A DNA stretch of 64,000 nucleotides from Buchnera aphidicola (Pentalonia nigronervosa) (GCA_014622685.1 CP061275.1:124001-188000); one strand, 5' to 3'; positions 20,438 to 30,795 are shown, counted from the stretch's first letter. Made by a program: numbers and translations. The notes: generated by a model not told the origin, from the letters alone.

Positions 20438-22231
20438 TTATTTTTTTTGAATATTTAAAATTGTAAGAAATACACTTTTAGGTATATACACGTTTCCTAT
20501 TTTTTTCATTTTTTTCTTTCCATCTTTTTGTTTTTGTAATAATTTTTTCTTTCTAGAAATATCACCACCATAACACTTTGATATTACATTTTTTCTTAAT
20601 TGTTTAATAGTAGAACGAATAATAATAGAATTATTAATAGAAGCTTGAATAGAAATATCAAATTGATGTCGGGGTATTAAATTTTTCATGTTCTCAATAA
20701 TTATACGTGCTTGATATTGTGCATTTCTATAATGTGACAAAACAGTCAATGCATCTATTTTTTTTGAGTTGATTAAAATATCTACGCAAACTATTTTTGA
20801 AATTTGAAAACATTTAAAATCATATTCTAATGAAGCATAGCCTCGAGATACTGATTTTAATTCGTCAAAAAAATTCAGTATTATTTCATTCATAGGTATA
20901 TTATATTTTAGACATACTTGATTTGAATGGTATATCATATCAATTTGTATACCCCTTTTGTTTACACATAATTTTATTACGGATCCAAGAAACTTAGATG
21001 GCAATAAAATGTTACATTCAGCTATCGGTTCCTTAATATTTTTAATTTGATTTGAAGCAGGTAAGTCGGAAGGACTGTCTAAATACATTATTTTTCCATC
21101 TGTTAATTCTATTTGATACACAACAGTTGGAGCTGTTGAGATTAAATCAAGAGCATATTCTCTTTCTAAACGTTCATGAATGATTTCCATGTGTAACAAA
21201 CCTAAAAATCCGCATCGAAAGCCAAATCCTAGCGCAGCAGAATTTTCAGGTTCATAAATTAATGCGGCGTCATTTAAACTTAATTTGTCTAATGCATCTC
21301 TAAATACTTCATATTGATTCGATGTTGTTGGAAAAAAACCTGCATATATTTGCGGTTTAATTTTTTTAAAGCCTGTTAAAGTAATTTTTGATGGGTTATT
21401 AAAATTTGTTAATGTATCACCAACACGTGCTGCATGAATATTTCTAATACCACAAATGATCCACCCTACTTCACCACATGATAAACAATTTCGACTAACT
21501 TTTTTTGGTGTAAAAACGCCTAACTCATGTACAATATATGTTTTTTTTGTGCTCATAACTTGAATGGTATCTTTCTTAGATATAATACCATTTTTAATTC
21601 TTATGAGCGATATTACTCCTAAATAATTATCGAACCAAGAATCAATAATTAATGCTTGTAGAGGAGCATACATATCCCCGTTAGGAGGATTAATATCAGT
21701 AATAATACGTTCTATTAACGATATTATACCTTGTCCTGTTTTGGCAGAACATTGTATTGCATTTAATGCAGAAATTCCAATAATATCTTCGATGTCTTGT
21801 GCAATTTTTTCTGGATGTGCATGAGGTAAATCGATTTTGTTTAACACTGGAACAATATCTAAGTTCATGTCTAATGCAGTATAACAGTTAGATAATGTTT
21901 GAGCTTCTATTCCTTGACTAGCATCAATAACTAATAATGCTCCTTCACAAGCAGATAACGATCTCGATACTTCATACGAAAAATTTACATGACCAGGTGT
22001 ATCTATAAAATTTAAATGAAAAATTTCATTTTTTTTATTTTTGTAATCAATCGATACACTCTGTGCTTTAATCGTAATACCTCGTTCGCGTTCTAAATCC
22101 ATAGAATCTAATACTTGATTAGACATCTCTCGTGTAGGTAAGCCACCGCATATTTGTATTAGACGATCTGATAGAGTTGATTTTCCGTGATCAATATGCG
22201 CAATAATAGAAAAATTTCTTATATTTTTCAT
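20438..22231 (-). CDS. lepA: Elongation factor 4 (LepA)
   Basis: Translational GTPase affecting ribosome translocation and assembly. The 597-residue product (E. coli 599) has G1 [10 protein letters not shown]2 region RERGITI, G3 DTPGH, G4 NKIDLP, and the LepA-specific C-terminal domain ([26 protein letters not shown]). First gene of the minus-strand lepA-lepB-rnc-era cluster, divergent from mnmA. Confidence 0.97.
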   Translation of the reverse strand: MKNIRNFSIIAHIDHGKSTLSDRLIQICGGLPTREMSNQVLDSMDLERERGITIKAQSVSIDYKNKKNEIFHLNFIDTPGHVNFSYEVSRSLSACEGALLVIDASQGIEAQTLSNCYTALDMNLDIVPVLNKIDLPHAHPEKIAQDIEDIIGISALNAIQCSAKTGQGIISLIERIITDINPPNGDMYAPLQALIIDSWFDNYLGVISLIRIKNGIISKKDTIQVMSTKKTYIVHELGVFTPKKVSRNCLSCGEVGWIICGIRNIHAARVGDTLTNFNNPSKITLTGFKKIKPQIYAGFFPTTSNQYEVFRDALDKLSLNDAALIYEPENSAALGFGFRCGFLGLLHMEIIHERLEREYALDLISTAPTVVYQIELTDGKIMYLDSPSDLPASNQIKNIKEPIAECNILLPSKFLGSVIKLCVNKRGIQIDMIYHSNQVCLKYNIPMNEIILNFFDELKSVSRGYASLEYDFKCFQISKIVCVDILINSKKIDALTVLSHYRNAQYQARIIIENMKNLIPRHQFDISIQASINNSIIIRSTIKQLRKNVISKCYGGDISRKKKLLQKQKDGKKKMKKIGNVYIPKSVFLTILNIQKK

Positions 22232-22400
22232 TTTTTTTTGAACTTTCTTAAATTAAGTTAGTTTTTTATGTATATTATATTTGTATATAATATATAATAT
22301 ATATTTAATTTTTTAAAAAATATATATCGATAAAATATCAATTATTAATTTCTTTAAAATAAAAAAATTGTATGTTTTAAAAATATAAAAATTATTTATT

Positions 22401-23501
22401 ATGATAAAAAATAAAGAAAAGGTTATTGTTGCTATGTCTGGAGGTGTAGATTCATCAGTATCTGCGTGGTTTTTACAATGTAAAAATTATCAGGTAGAGG
22501 GTTTATTTATGAAAAATTGGGAGGAAGACGATAATGCACAATACTGTCGTTCTTCTCAAGATTTATCAGATGCTGAAGATGTTTGTAAAAAATTAAATAT
22601 ACGTCTTCATAAAATAAACTTTTCTATAGAATATTGGAATAAAGTATTTCAACATTTTTTAGATGAACATAAAAAAGGTAATACACCTAATCCTGATGTT
22701 TTATGTAATAAAGAAATCAAATTTAAATTATTTTTAAATTACGCGTTTAAAAATCTTCAAGCAAACTATATTGCAACTGGTCATTATGCACGTATTAAAA
22801 AGTATAATGGCACCAATGTTCTTCTTAGGGGAATTGATTGTAATAAAGATCAAAGTTATTTTTTATACACTTTAAAAAGTATGCAGCTGACAAAAATCTT
22901 ATTTCCAATAGGTGATTTTCGAAAAGAGCAAATTAGAATGTTTGCAAAAAAAATTGGTTTAAAAGTTGCAAATAAAAAAGATTCTACTGGTATATGTTTT
23001 ATTGGTCCTAGAAATATAAAAAGTTTTCTTAGTACGTATATTCCTAAGAAAATTGGTAATATTATTACGGTAAATAGGAAAATTATCGGTCAACATGATG
23101 GAGCGTATTATTACACTCTTGGTCAGAGAAAAGGGTTAAAAATTGGCGGATTACGTGGGAAGAAGAACCTACCATGGTATGTAGTGGATAAAAATATAGA
23201 AAATAATCTGTTGATTGTAGAGCAAGGTTTACATAATAAATATCTCATGTCCATTGGTCTTATCGCTACATGTGTAAATTGGATTAATCCACATGATATT
23301 TCTTTTCCATTATCTTGTACGGTGAAAACGCGATATGCTCAAAAAGATATTTCTTGTAATGTAGAATACATAAATGATTTTTGTGTAAAAGTATTATTTC
23401 ATTTTCCTGTAATTGCAATAACGCCAGGACAATCAGTAGTTTTTTATATAAAAGAAATATGTGTAGGCGGTGGAATTATTAAACTTAGATTACCATTATA
23501 A
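22401..23501 (+). CDS. mnmA: tRNA-specific 2-thiouridylase MnmA
   Basis: Thiolates U34 of tRNA-Glu, -Gln and -Lys. The 366-residue product (E. coli 368) starts with the ATP-pyrophosphatase P-loop AMSGGVDSS, has the first catalytic Cys in PDVLCNKEIKF (about residue 102) and the second in STGICFIG (about residue 199). It precedes hflD and purB, as in E. coli. Confidence 0.97.
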   Translation: MIKNKEKVIVAMSGGVDSSVSAWFLQCKNYQVEGLFMKNWEEDDNAQYCRSSQDLSDAEDVCKKLNIRLHKINFSIEYWNKVFQHFLDEHKKGNTPNPDVLCNKEIKFKLFLNYAFKNLQANYIATGHYARIKKYNGTNVLLRGIDCNKDQSYFLYTLKSMQLTKILFPIGDFRKEQIRMFAKKIGLKVANKKDSTGICFIGPRNIKSFLSTYIPKKIGNIITVNRKIIGQHDGAYYYTLGQRKGLKIGGLRGKKNLPWYVVDKNIENNLLIVEQGLHNKYLMSIGLIATCVNWINPHDISFPLSCTVKTRYAQKDISCNVEYINDFCVKVLFHFPVIAITPGQSVVFYIKEICVGGGIIKLRLPL

Positions 23502-23537
23502 TTTTATAGTTTTTAGACAAATAAAGGAGAATATTTT

Positions 23538-24167
23538 ATTAATAAAATATATCCAATCACGTTATCACTAGCAGGCTTATTTCAATCGGCATACCTAGTG
23601 CAACAATTGGCGCAATTTGGAAAGTGTGATCACTTATCTTTACAAACGTGCATGAGAAGTATATTGCAAATTGATCCTATTTCTGTAATTGAAATATATG
23701 GAAATGATGAGAAAAATCTTAATATTGGATTAAAAACGTTAGTTTCTGTACTAACTTTTTCGAAATTTTCACATGCGTATTTTGAATTAGTTAAATATAT
23801 TTTTAATATAATAATTATTACAAAAAAATTAAAAAGAAATCATATGTCTATTTATAAATTAAAAAAAAGAATACGTACTATATCTCAAGAGTATTGTATT
23901 AATAATGATATGATTTTTTTAGCTAGCCAATTGTCACAATTGTATTTAGATATTATTAGCACATTAGGTTCACGTATTAAAATTTATGGTACTAAAATAT
24001 TTTTACGTAATGTAGAGATACAAAATCAAATTAGATGTTTATTATTTTCTGGTATCCGATCTGTCGTTCTATGGAATCAATTTGGTGGTAATCAATTACA
24101 TTTGATAGCTTATAGATGTCATATTGTTCAACATGCAAAAATAATTTTATGTTCTTTAAAAAAATAG
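23538..24167 (+). CDS. hflD: HflD homologue with apparent ATT start codon
   Basis: Peripheral membrane protein of the HflD (YcfC) family, located between mnmA and purB as in E. coli; in E. coli it binds phage lambda CII, but its housekeeping role is unclear. The first ATG-type start in frame appears only after the conserved N terminus. Extending upstream, ITLSLAGLFQSAYLVQQLA matches the family start, and the only start aligned with E. coli is ATT at 23538, eight bases after AAGGAG (23524-23529). That gives 209 residues against 213. ATT initiation occurs in E. coli infC and pcnB. Confidence 0.85.
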   Translation: MNKIYPITLSLAGLFQSAYLVQQLAQFGKCDHLSLQTCMRSILQIDPISVIEIYGNDEKNLNIGLKTLVSVLTFSKFSHAYFELVKYIFNIIIITKKLKRNHMSIYKLKKRIRTISQEYCINNDMIFLASQLSQLYLDIISTLGSRIKIYGTKIFLRNVEIQNQIRCLLFSGIRSVVLWNQFGGNQLHLIAYRCHIVQHAKIILCSLKK

Positions 24168-24203
24168 CTTTTATATCTCTGTCAAAATTAGGAAAATAAC
24201 CTT

Positions 24204-25574
24204 ATGGTGTTAACAGTATTAACAGCTATCTCGCCAATTGATGGTCGATACAGTAATATTACCATGTCATTAAGAAATATTTTTAGTGAATTTAGTTTTT
24301 TAAAGTATCGACTATATGTGGAAATCGAATGGTTAAAAAAAATTATTAGCATGTCTTCGGTTTTAGAAATTAAATGCATAAAACGCAACGATATTGTTTT
24401 AATTAATAAAATTGTTCAAGAATTTAGTGAGATAGACGCAAAAAATATTAAAAATATAGAAAAAATTACTAATCATGATGTCAAATCTATAGAATATTTT
24501 TTAAAAAACAAAGTATCTGCAATCAAAAGTTTAAAATCAATTACAGAGTTTGTACATTTTGGATGTACATCAGAAGATATTAATAATATCGCTTATGCTT
24601 TAATGTTAAAAGATGCTCGTGTTCAAGTTGTTTTACCGTTATGGAAAAAAATGATAATAATTTTAAAGGATTTAATACTTAAGTATAAAAATATTCCTTT
24701 ATTGTCTTTAACGCACGGACAACCCGCAACACCGTCAACAATGGGTAAAGAAATTGCTAATTTTTATTATCGTATGCAGCGACAATATAAAAAACTAAAA
24801 TCAATTAAAATTTTAGGTAAAATCAATGGTACTACCGGAAATTATAATGCACATTTAGCTGCTTATCCAAAAATTGATTGGCATACAGTTAGTCAAGAGT
24901 TTATAACAATGTTAGGCATTGCGTGGAATCCATATACTACACAAATTGAACCCCACGACTACATTGCGGAATTTTTTAGTTGTATGTCAATTTTTAATAC
25001 AATATTAATTAATTTTAATCGTGATATTTGGGGTTACATTTCATTAAATTACTTTCATCAAAAATCTAGAAGTTGTGAAATTGGATCTTCAGTAATGCCG
25101 CATAAAATTAATCCGATTGATTTTGAAAATTCTGAGGGAAATTTAGGCGTATCAAATGCATTAATGCGTCATATGATAGAAAAATTACCTATTTCTCGGT
25201 GGCAACGTGATTTAAGTGATTCTACAGTACTAAGAAATTTAGGAGTGGCGATCGCTTATTCTGTTATTGCATATCATTCTACGATCTCAGGTCTAGGTAA
25301 ATTACAAATTAATAAAAAAGAACTGTTAAAAAAATTGAATGCTAATTGGTCAGTTTTATCTGAACCTATTCAAACAGTTATGCGTCGATATGGCATAAAA
25401 AATGCATATGAAAAAATTAAAAAAATTACTCGAGGAAAAAAAGTTAATCAGTGTATTATTAACAAGTTTATTTCTGATTTAAACATTCCAGAATCAGAAA
25501 AAAAACGATTAAAATCTATGACACCTGTTAATTATATTGGTGGATCCATTGAAATAGTTAATAAAATAAAATAA
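24204..25574 (+). CDS. purB: Adenylosuccinate lyase
   Basis: Cleaves SAICAR and adenylosuccinate in purine synthesis. The 456-residue product equals the E. coli length. The fumarase/ASL-superfamily signature GSSVMPHKINPIDFENSEG is intact, with FGCTSEDINN and SLTHGQPATPSTMGKE forming the rest of the active site. It lies downstream of mnmA-hflD. Confidence 0.97.
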   Translation: MVLTVLTAISPIDGRYSNITMSLRNIFSEFSFLKYRLYVEIEWLKKIISMSSVLEIKCIKRNDIVLINKIVQEFSEIDAKNIKNIEKITNHDVKSIEYFLKNKVSAIKSLKSITEFVHFGCTSEDINNIAYALMLKDARVQVVLPLWKKMIIILKDLILKYKNIPLLSLTHGQPATPSTMGKEIANFYYRMQRQYKKLKSIKILGKINGTTGNYNAHLAAYPKIDWHTVSQEFITMLGIAWNPYTTQIEPHDYIAEFFSCMSIFNTILINFNRDIWGYISLNYFHQKSRSCEIGSSVMPHKINPIDFENSEGNLGVSNALMRHMIEKLPISRWQRDLSDSTVLRNLGVAIAYSVIAYHSTISGLGKLQINKKELLKKLNANWSVLSEPIQTVMRRYGIKNAYEKIKKITRGKKVNQCIINKFISDLNIPESEKKRLKSMTPVNYIGGSIEIVNKIK

Positions 25575-25667
25575 TCATTATTTTTTTTATTTTAAAAATA
25601 TATAATAAATGTTCTGTTTAATTATTTTGTTATTAATTTTACTAATATATAAGGAGCAAGATATTTC

Positions 25668-26261
25668 ATGACATTGGGGAAAATAATGCTTTTCTTAATA
25701 CTTTTATCTGGTTGTAAAAAATTTTCGAATACAGAACATCATATAAAAACAAGATATTTTGTTGATAAACAAGCAATAGAAAATTCTATATGTCGTTGGT
25801 ATAAATTAATAAAAGCAGCATCATGTCAGTATAATGTTGATGCAAAGTTAATAAAAGCTATCATTTATGCTGAATCTTCTGGAAATCCTTATGCTAAAAG
25901 CCGTTCTAATGCTGTTGGATTAATGCAAATTAAACCTTCTACGTCTGGCTTAGAAGTATATCGACTACATGGCAGATCCGGTCAGCCATCTGTGCAAATA
26001 TTATATAATCCACAAAAAAATATTGATATAGGGACAAATTATATTAAATTTTTACAAAAAAAAAATTTATATGGTATCAAAAATCGTGAAACTATGAAAT
26101 ATGCAACTATTGTGTCATATGTTAATGGAGCTAGTGCTTTATTAAAAATATTCGCTAAAAATAAGAAATCAGCAATATCTATGATAAATTCTATGAGCAC
26201 ACAGATGTTCTTGAAATACGTAAAAAAAAACATCCAGCAAAACAAGCAGTGCAATATTTAA
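25668..26261 (+). CDS. emtA: Membrane-bound lytic transglycosylase (EmtA/MltE), 3' end frameshifted
   Basis: Lipoprotein that cuts peptidoglycan glycan strands. A short signal peptide ends in a lipobox LLSGC; the residue after Cys is Lys, not Asp, which by the Lol sorting rule favours the outer membrane. The SLT domain has the catalytic Glu in YAESSGNPYAKSRSNAVGLMQIK. The frame closes after VKKN, at an A9 run (26222-26230). One extra A gives KHPAKQAVQYLKK and a stop at 26291-26293, which aligns with the E. coli tail (NHPAPQAPRYIYKLEQ). Restored length is 208 against 203 in E. coli. Confidence 0.93.
   Translation: MTLGKIMLFLILLSGCKKFSNTEHHIKTRYFVDKQAIENSICRWYKLIKAASCQYNVDAKLIKAIIYAESSGNPYAKSRSNAVGLMQIKPSTSGLEVYRLHGRSGQPSVQILYNPQKNIDIGTNYIKFLQKKNLYGIKNRETMKYATIVSYVNGASALLKIFAKNKKSAISMINSMSTQMFLKYVKKNIQQNKQCNI
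26222..26230 (+). other. A9 slippage tract near the emtA 3' end
   Basis: Nine consecutive A. In A9 the protein ends 8 codons later. In A10 or A7 it continues about 20 codons with clear similarity to the family C terminus and ends at 26293. Confidence 0.8.
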
Positions 26262-26319
26262 AAAAAGTAATAATAATTTATAACTTAATATGAAATATCA
26301 TATTTAATTGAGTGTTAAC

Positions 26320-27102
26320 ATGGGATTTTTAAAAAATAAAAAAATTTTGATTACTGGTATCTCGAATTCTAGATCAATTGCCTTTAGTATTGCAAAAGCA
26401 ATGTATGCTCAGACAGCAGAATTAGGATTCATGTGTTATAATGATAACATAAGTAAAAAAATAAAATCTTTAGTAGATTTTATGCGTCCTAAGTTTATTT
26501 TTTCATGTGATTTGTCACAAGATAAAAGTATTGAAAATTTATTTTTCAATATACATAAAATATGGAAAACATTTGATGGATTGGTACATGCAGTCGCTTA
26601 TAGTCCCAGAGATCACTTAAAAGGTGATTTTATTCAAAACACTAGCAGAATAGGATTTAACATTACACATGAAATTAGTTCGTATAGTTTTTTAGGTTTA
26701 ACTAAAGCATGTAGAAACATGTTAAATAGATATTCCTCATTATTAACTTTATCGTATTTAGGTTCTTGTAAAGTTGTGCCAAATTATAATGTTATGGGTT
26801 TAGCAAAAGCTTCATTAGAAGCAAATATGCGTTATATGGCTTATACGTTAGGGAAAGATGATATTCGTGTAAATGCAATATCATCAGGACCGATAAAAAC
26901 GATTTCTTCGCATCAGATTAGGAATTTTAGAAAAATAAAAACGTATTCAGAATCATCAGAAATAATAAAAAATCACACTCTTTCTGAAAACATAGGACAT
27001 ATTTCTGCGTTTTTATTATCTAATTTATCAAATGGTATTACTGGTTCAGTAATTTATGTAGATAATGGCGTAAACATTTTTAGTGATATAAATAATTTAT
27101 AA
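26320..27102 (+). CDS. fabI: Enoyl-[acyl-carrier-protein] reductase (NADH)
   Basis: Last step of fatty-acid elongation. From ATG 26320 (MGFLKNKKILITGI) the product is 260 residues (E. coli 262); an upstream TTG would add four non-homologous residues. The short-chain dehydrogenase fold has the catalytic Tyr/Lys in NYNVMGLAKASLEAN and the SYLGS segment. The substrate loop and C terminus are conserved. A 16-bp inverted repeat follows the gene. Confidence 0.97.
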   Translation: MGFLKNKKILITGISNSRSIAFSIAKAMYAQTAELGFMCYNDNISKKIKSLVDFMRPKFIFSCDLSQDKSIENLFFNIHKIWKTFDGLVHAVAYSPRDHLKGDFIQNTSRIGFNITHEISSYSFLGLTKACRNMLNRYSSLLTLSYLGSCKVVPNYNVMGLAKASLEANMRYMAYTLGKDDIRVNAISSGPIKTISSHQIRNFRKIKTYSESSEIIKNHTLSENIGHISAFLLSNLSNGITGSVIYVDNGVNIFSDINNL

Positions 27103-27146
27103 TTTATTTTGTATTCATACTTTTATTTCTCATATTTACGAAATGC

Positions 27147-27195
27147 TTATTTTTAATAACATAATATTTTTAATATTCAATGTTATTAAAAATAA
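27147..27195 (+). repeat. Inverted repeat after fabI, possible terminator
   Basis: A perfect 16-bp inverted repeat, 27147-27162 with 27180-27195, and a 17-base loop that itself contains AATATT twice. It lies 45 bases after the fabI stop and upstream of rnb. The 3' arm is A-rich rather than followed by a clean T run, so terminator function is uncertain. Confidence 0.55.
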
Positions 27196-27206
27196 AGATT
27201 TTATAA

Positions 27207-27218
27207 AAAAGCGCTTTT
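27207..27218. repeat. 12-bp perfect palindrome AAAAGCGCTTTT
   Basis: GC-centred palindrome about 95 bases upstream of the rnb start, conspicuous in an otherwise A/T spacer. It could be a protein-binding site or part of the rnb 5' region; no function is assigned. Confidence 0.4.
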
Positions 27219-27311
27219 CAAGATATCTATGATTATTTTTAAAAAAGTTATATATTTTAATTTAAAATATATAAAATTATTAATTTTATACTATTACAAT
27301 TGGATTTTATT

Positions 27312-29252
27312 ATGACGTTTCAAAACAATCCATTACTTACACAGTTAAAAAAAAACTTGCATGCTAAAACACCTCGTATCGAAGGTATAGTAAAAAGTAC
27401 TGCAAGAGGATTTGGATTTTTAGAAACTGATCCACAAAAAAGTTATTTTATTCCTCCAAAAAACATGAAAAAAGTTATGCATGGAGATAAAATAATAGCG
27501 TTATTAAAAATAGAAAAAGATAGAGAAATAGCCGAACCTGAGAAACTAATTGAACCATTTTTAAATAGATTTGTTGGCACTATTGAAAAAAAAAATAATA
27601 AATTATTTATCATGCCAGATTATCCATTTTTCAAAGATTTTATTGTATGTCAAACAAATTCAAATTATTTAAATAAACTCCAGAATGGAGATTGGGCTGT
27701 AGCTAAACTTATAAAACATAAACTTAGGGGCGATCATATTTTTTATGCAGAATTAATTGAAATTATTGCAGAGAAAAACAATTTTTTAATACCTTGGTGG
27801 GTAACTTTAGCACATCATAAACTTGAAAAACAGGAACCGCTGTGTACAAAAAATGATCTTGTCTTAAAAGAGCATGATACTAGAATAGATTTAACAGATC
27901 TAGATTTTATTACTATAGATAATATAAATACAAAAGATATCGATGATGCTATTCATATTCAACAGATTAAAGACGGTGGATTTTGTTTAACTGTCGCTAT
28001 TGCGGATCCTACAGCATATATAGCGCACGGAAGTAAATTAGATATTATCGCTTTAAAAAGAGGATTTACGAATTATCTTCCAGGACTTAACATTCCTATG
28101 TTACCTCGTGTTTTGTCTGAAGACATATGTTCGTTAAACCCAAATCAGCGTCGTCCTGCTCTTGTATGTCGTGTTTTAATTAACAAAGACGGCAATATTT
28201 CAAACAATATTGAATTTTTTTTATCTTGGATTAAGTCTAAATCTAAATTATCTTATGATCATGTTTCAGATTGGATTGAAAAATCCGGAACATGGATACC
28301 TCCTACACCATCAATCGAGCAGCAAATACTGTTATTACATGATTTATGTTTGTTACGCATAATATGGCGAGAAAAAAATGCAGTTTTGTTTAAAGATAAT
28401 TTAGAATATCGTTTTCAATTATCTGAATTTGGAGTGGTAATAGATGTACTGGCTGAAAAAAGACGTATTGCACACAAAATTATTGAAGAAGCAATGATCA
28501 TTGCAAATATTTCAGCAGCAAATTTTTTATCTAAAAATATTGGATTTGGAATCTATAATGTACATTTTGGATTCGATTACATTAATGCAGAAAATGTAGT
28601 TTCTTTCTTAAAGCAACATAATTTAAATTTTAATGTACAAGAAATAATGACATTAAAAGGTTTTTGCAATTTAAGACGCGTATTAAACATATTGTCAAAT
28701 AAATATATTGAAAGTCGCGTACGTCGTTTTCAGTCTTTTGGTAGTTTTAGTATCACACCCGGCCCTCATTTTGCTTTAGGAATGTCAGAATACGCAACAT
28801 GGACATCTCCTATTCGTAAGTATAGTGATATAATTAATCATCGATTATTAAAATCGATAATAAAAAACGAAATACCTATTAAACCAACAGAAACAATTAA
28901 ATTAAAAATATTAGAGCAAAAACGTCGTAATAGAATGGCTGAAAGAGATGTTTCAGATTGGTTATATACTTTATTTTTACAACATGAAAAATTTACAAAT
29001 AAAACATTTAATGCTGAAATTATTGATATCACTAGGAACGGAGTTCGAGCGAAACTGTTAGAAAATGGTGCTAGTGTTTTTATTCCTGGCATTTTTATAC
29101 ATTATAATCGAGAAGAAATAATTTTTGATCAAGAATTGGGAAAAATTTTTATTAAAAATATTATGTTATATAAAGTGTCTGATATAATTCAAGTAACTTT
29201 ATTTGATGTGAAATTAGAAACACGTAGCATAGTGGCTAAGTTAAAATATTAA
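27312..29252 (+). CDS. rnb: Exoribonuclease II
   Basis: Processive 3'-5' exoribonuclease of the RNB family. From ATG 27312 (MTFQNNPLLTQLKK) the product is 646 residues (E. coli 644); a TTG four codons upstream is less likely. N-terminal cold-shock domains are followed by the RNB catalytic domain with TIDNINTKDIDDAIHI carrying the metal-binding Asp residues and the SYDH and WTSPIRKYSDIINHRLL segments, then an S1 domain (TRNGVRAKLLENGASVFI). Confidence 0.96.
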   Translation: MTFQNNPLLTQLKKNLHAKTPRIEGIVKSTARGFGFLETDPQKSYFIPPKNMKKVMHGDKIIALLKIEKDREIAEPEKLIEPFLNRFVGTIEKKNNKLFIMPDYPFFKDFIVCQTNSNYLNKLQNGDWAVAKLIKHKLRGDHIFYAELIEIIAEKNNFLIPWWVTLAHHKLEKQEPLCTKNDLVLKEHDTRIDLTDLDFITIDNINTKDIDDAIHIQQIKDGGFCLTVAIADPTAYIAHGSKLDIIALKRGFTNYLPGLNIPMLPRVLSEDICSLNPNQRRPALVCRVLINKDGNISNNIEFFLSWIKSKSKLSYDHVSDWIEKSGTWIPPTPSIEQQILLLHDLCLLRIIWREKNAVLFKDNLEYRFQLSEFGVVIDVLAEKRRIAHKIIEEAMIIANISAANFLSKNIGFGIYNVHFGFDYINAENVVSFLKQHNLNFNVQEIMTLKGFCNLRRVLNILSNKYIESRVRRFQSFGSFSITPGPHFALGMSEYATWTSPIRKYSDIINHRLLKSIIKNEIPIKPTETIKLKILEQKRRNRMAERDVSDWLYTLFLQHEKFTNKTFNAEIIDITRNGVRAKLLENGASVFIPGIFIHYNREEIIFDQELGKIFIKNIMLYKVSDIIQVTLFDVKLETRSIVAKLKY

Positions 29253-29356
29253 AAATATTTTACTGATTATTAGATATTCATATATAAAAATTTTTCTAGT
29301 CAAAAAAATAATCTTTTCATGAATTATAAAAATTTAATACTAATTAGGAGTATAAT

Positions 29357-30004
29357 ATGAATATTTCAATTTTTGATTTATCTATATATATAAAATTCTT
29401 TGTTAGTTTATGTGCGTTAGTGAATCCAATTGGCATGATTCCTATTTTTACAACTATGACAAACAATCAGTCTATTATAGAAAGAGAAAAAACAAACTTG
29501 ACAACAAATATGTCTGTAGCATTGATTTTGTTCATATCTTTATTTTTTGGAAAACATATTTTAAGTGTTTTTGGAATATCAATTGATTCTTTTCGTATTG
29601 CTGGTGGAATACTAATTGTTAGTCTTGCTTTTAAAATGATTAGTGGACAATTTATAAATTCGGTTAAAACAAAACAAGATACTCAAAAACAAGAATCGTT
29701 AAATAATATTAGTGTAGTTCCGTTGGCTATGCCTCTTATTGCTGGACCTGGAGCTATCAGTTCAACTATTGTTTGGAGTACTTATTATCCATCTTGGATA
29801 AACTTATTTGGATGTAGTATAGTAATTTTTTTATTTTCATTTTTGTGTTGGACATGTTTTCAAGTCGCTCCATGTGTAGTTAAAATTTTAGGAAAAACAG
29901 GTATTAATATAATCACAAGAATTATGGGTTTGCTGCTCATATCGTTAGGAATAGAATTGATTAATACAAGTTTAAGATCAATTTTTCCAGGACTGACATA
30001 TTAA
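29357..30004 (+). CDS. ychE: MarC-family integral membrane protein (YchE)
   Basis: Six-transmembrane MarC/YchE/YhgN-family protein of unknown transport function. The 215-residue product has the family features NPIGMIPIF near the N terminus, DSFRIAGGILI, and PLAMPLIAGPGAISSTIV in the second half. A good Shine-Dalgarno (TAGGAG) precedes the ATG. Family membership is sure; the exact orthologue name follows its position near rnb in Buchnera-type gene order. Confidence 0.85.
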   Translation: MNISIFDLSIYIKFFVSLCALVNPIGMIPIFTTMTNNQSIIEREKTNLTTNMSVALILFISLFFGKHILSVFGISIDSFRIAGGILIVSLAFKMISGQFINSVKTKQDTQKQESLNNISVVPLAMPLIAGPGAISSTIVWSTYYPSWINLFGCSIVIFLFSFLCWTCFQVAPCVVKILGKTGINIITRIMGLLLISLGIELINTSLRSIFPGLTY

Positions 30005-30040
30005 TTTTTTTATATATTTATATGAAAAATTGGATATATT

Positions 30041-30682
30041 TTGAATAACAAGATAATTTACTTTCGTAATTTAGGATTAGAAAATTGGTTTACTACTTTT
30101 GTCAAAATGAATGATTTTGTAACATTACGTAATTTACATACATTTGATGAAATTTGGTTTGTTGAGCATTATCCAATTTTTACTCAAGGACAATCGCAAA
30201 CACAAAAAAATATGATATTTTCTAATATGATTCCAATTGTAAAAACTAATAGAGGAGGTCAAATTACGTACCATGGACCTGGGCAACAAATATTATATTT
30301 TTTGATTGATATTAGGCGTCGAAAGATCTCGATTCGTACTTTAATTAAAATTATGCAAATAATAGTTGTAGAAACATTAAAAAAATTTTCTCTGCATTCT
30401 TATATTAAAAATTTATTACCTGGTGTATACGTGAACAAAAAAAAAATATGCTCTTTAGGATTAAGAGTGCAAAATGGTTCAACATTACATGGTTTAGCAT
30501 TAAATGTTAACATGGATTTAACACCGTTTAGTTATATTTATCCATGTGGAGATAAAAATATCCAAATGACACAAATACAAAATTTTTATCCAAACATTCA
30601 AATAAAAGATGTAAGAAAAGTGTTAATTCAAAATTTATCTAAGTTTTTCGACGCAACCTTTGTAAATGTTTTATCGCGCTAA
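30041..30682 (+). CDS. lipB: Octanoyl-[ACP]:protein N-octanoyltransferase
   Basis: Moves octanoate from ACP to lipoyl domains, the first step of endogenous lipoylation. The 213-residue product equals the E. coli length when started at TTG 30041, which aligns NNKIIYFRNLGLENW with the family N terminus; no ATG fits. RGGQITYHGPGQQ, the Lys in KKICSLGLR and the catalytic Cys in IYPCGD are present. It is followed by lipA. Confidence 0.95.
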   Translation: MNNKIIYFRNLGLENWFTTFVKMNDFVTLRNLHTFDEIWFVEHYPIFTQGQSQTQKNMIFSNMIPIVKTNRGGQITYHGPGQQILYFLIDIRRRKISIRTLIKIMQIIVVETLKKFSLHSYIKNLLPGVYVNKKKICSLGLRVQNGSTLHGLALNVNMDLTPFSYIYPCGDKNIQMTQIQNFYPNIQIKDVRKVLIQNLSKFFDATFVNVLSR

Positions 30683-30713
30683 TAATATAAGTATCTTTAA
30701 AAAGATAATATAA

Positions 30714-30732
30714 AAAATGTACTGTACATTTT
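30714..30732 (+). terminator. Hairpin after lipB
   Basis: AAAATGTA / TACATTTT, a perfect 8-bp stem with loop CTG, 32 bases after the lipB stop. A smaller hairpin (TATCTT...AAGATA) lies just before it. It may end the lipB transcript or punctuate lipB-lipA. Confidence 0.4.
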
Positions 30733-30795
30733 ATCAATAATAAACATCTATAAACTTTTATGTTTAGTAATATACATTATTAATTTTTATTTTTA

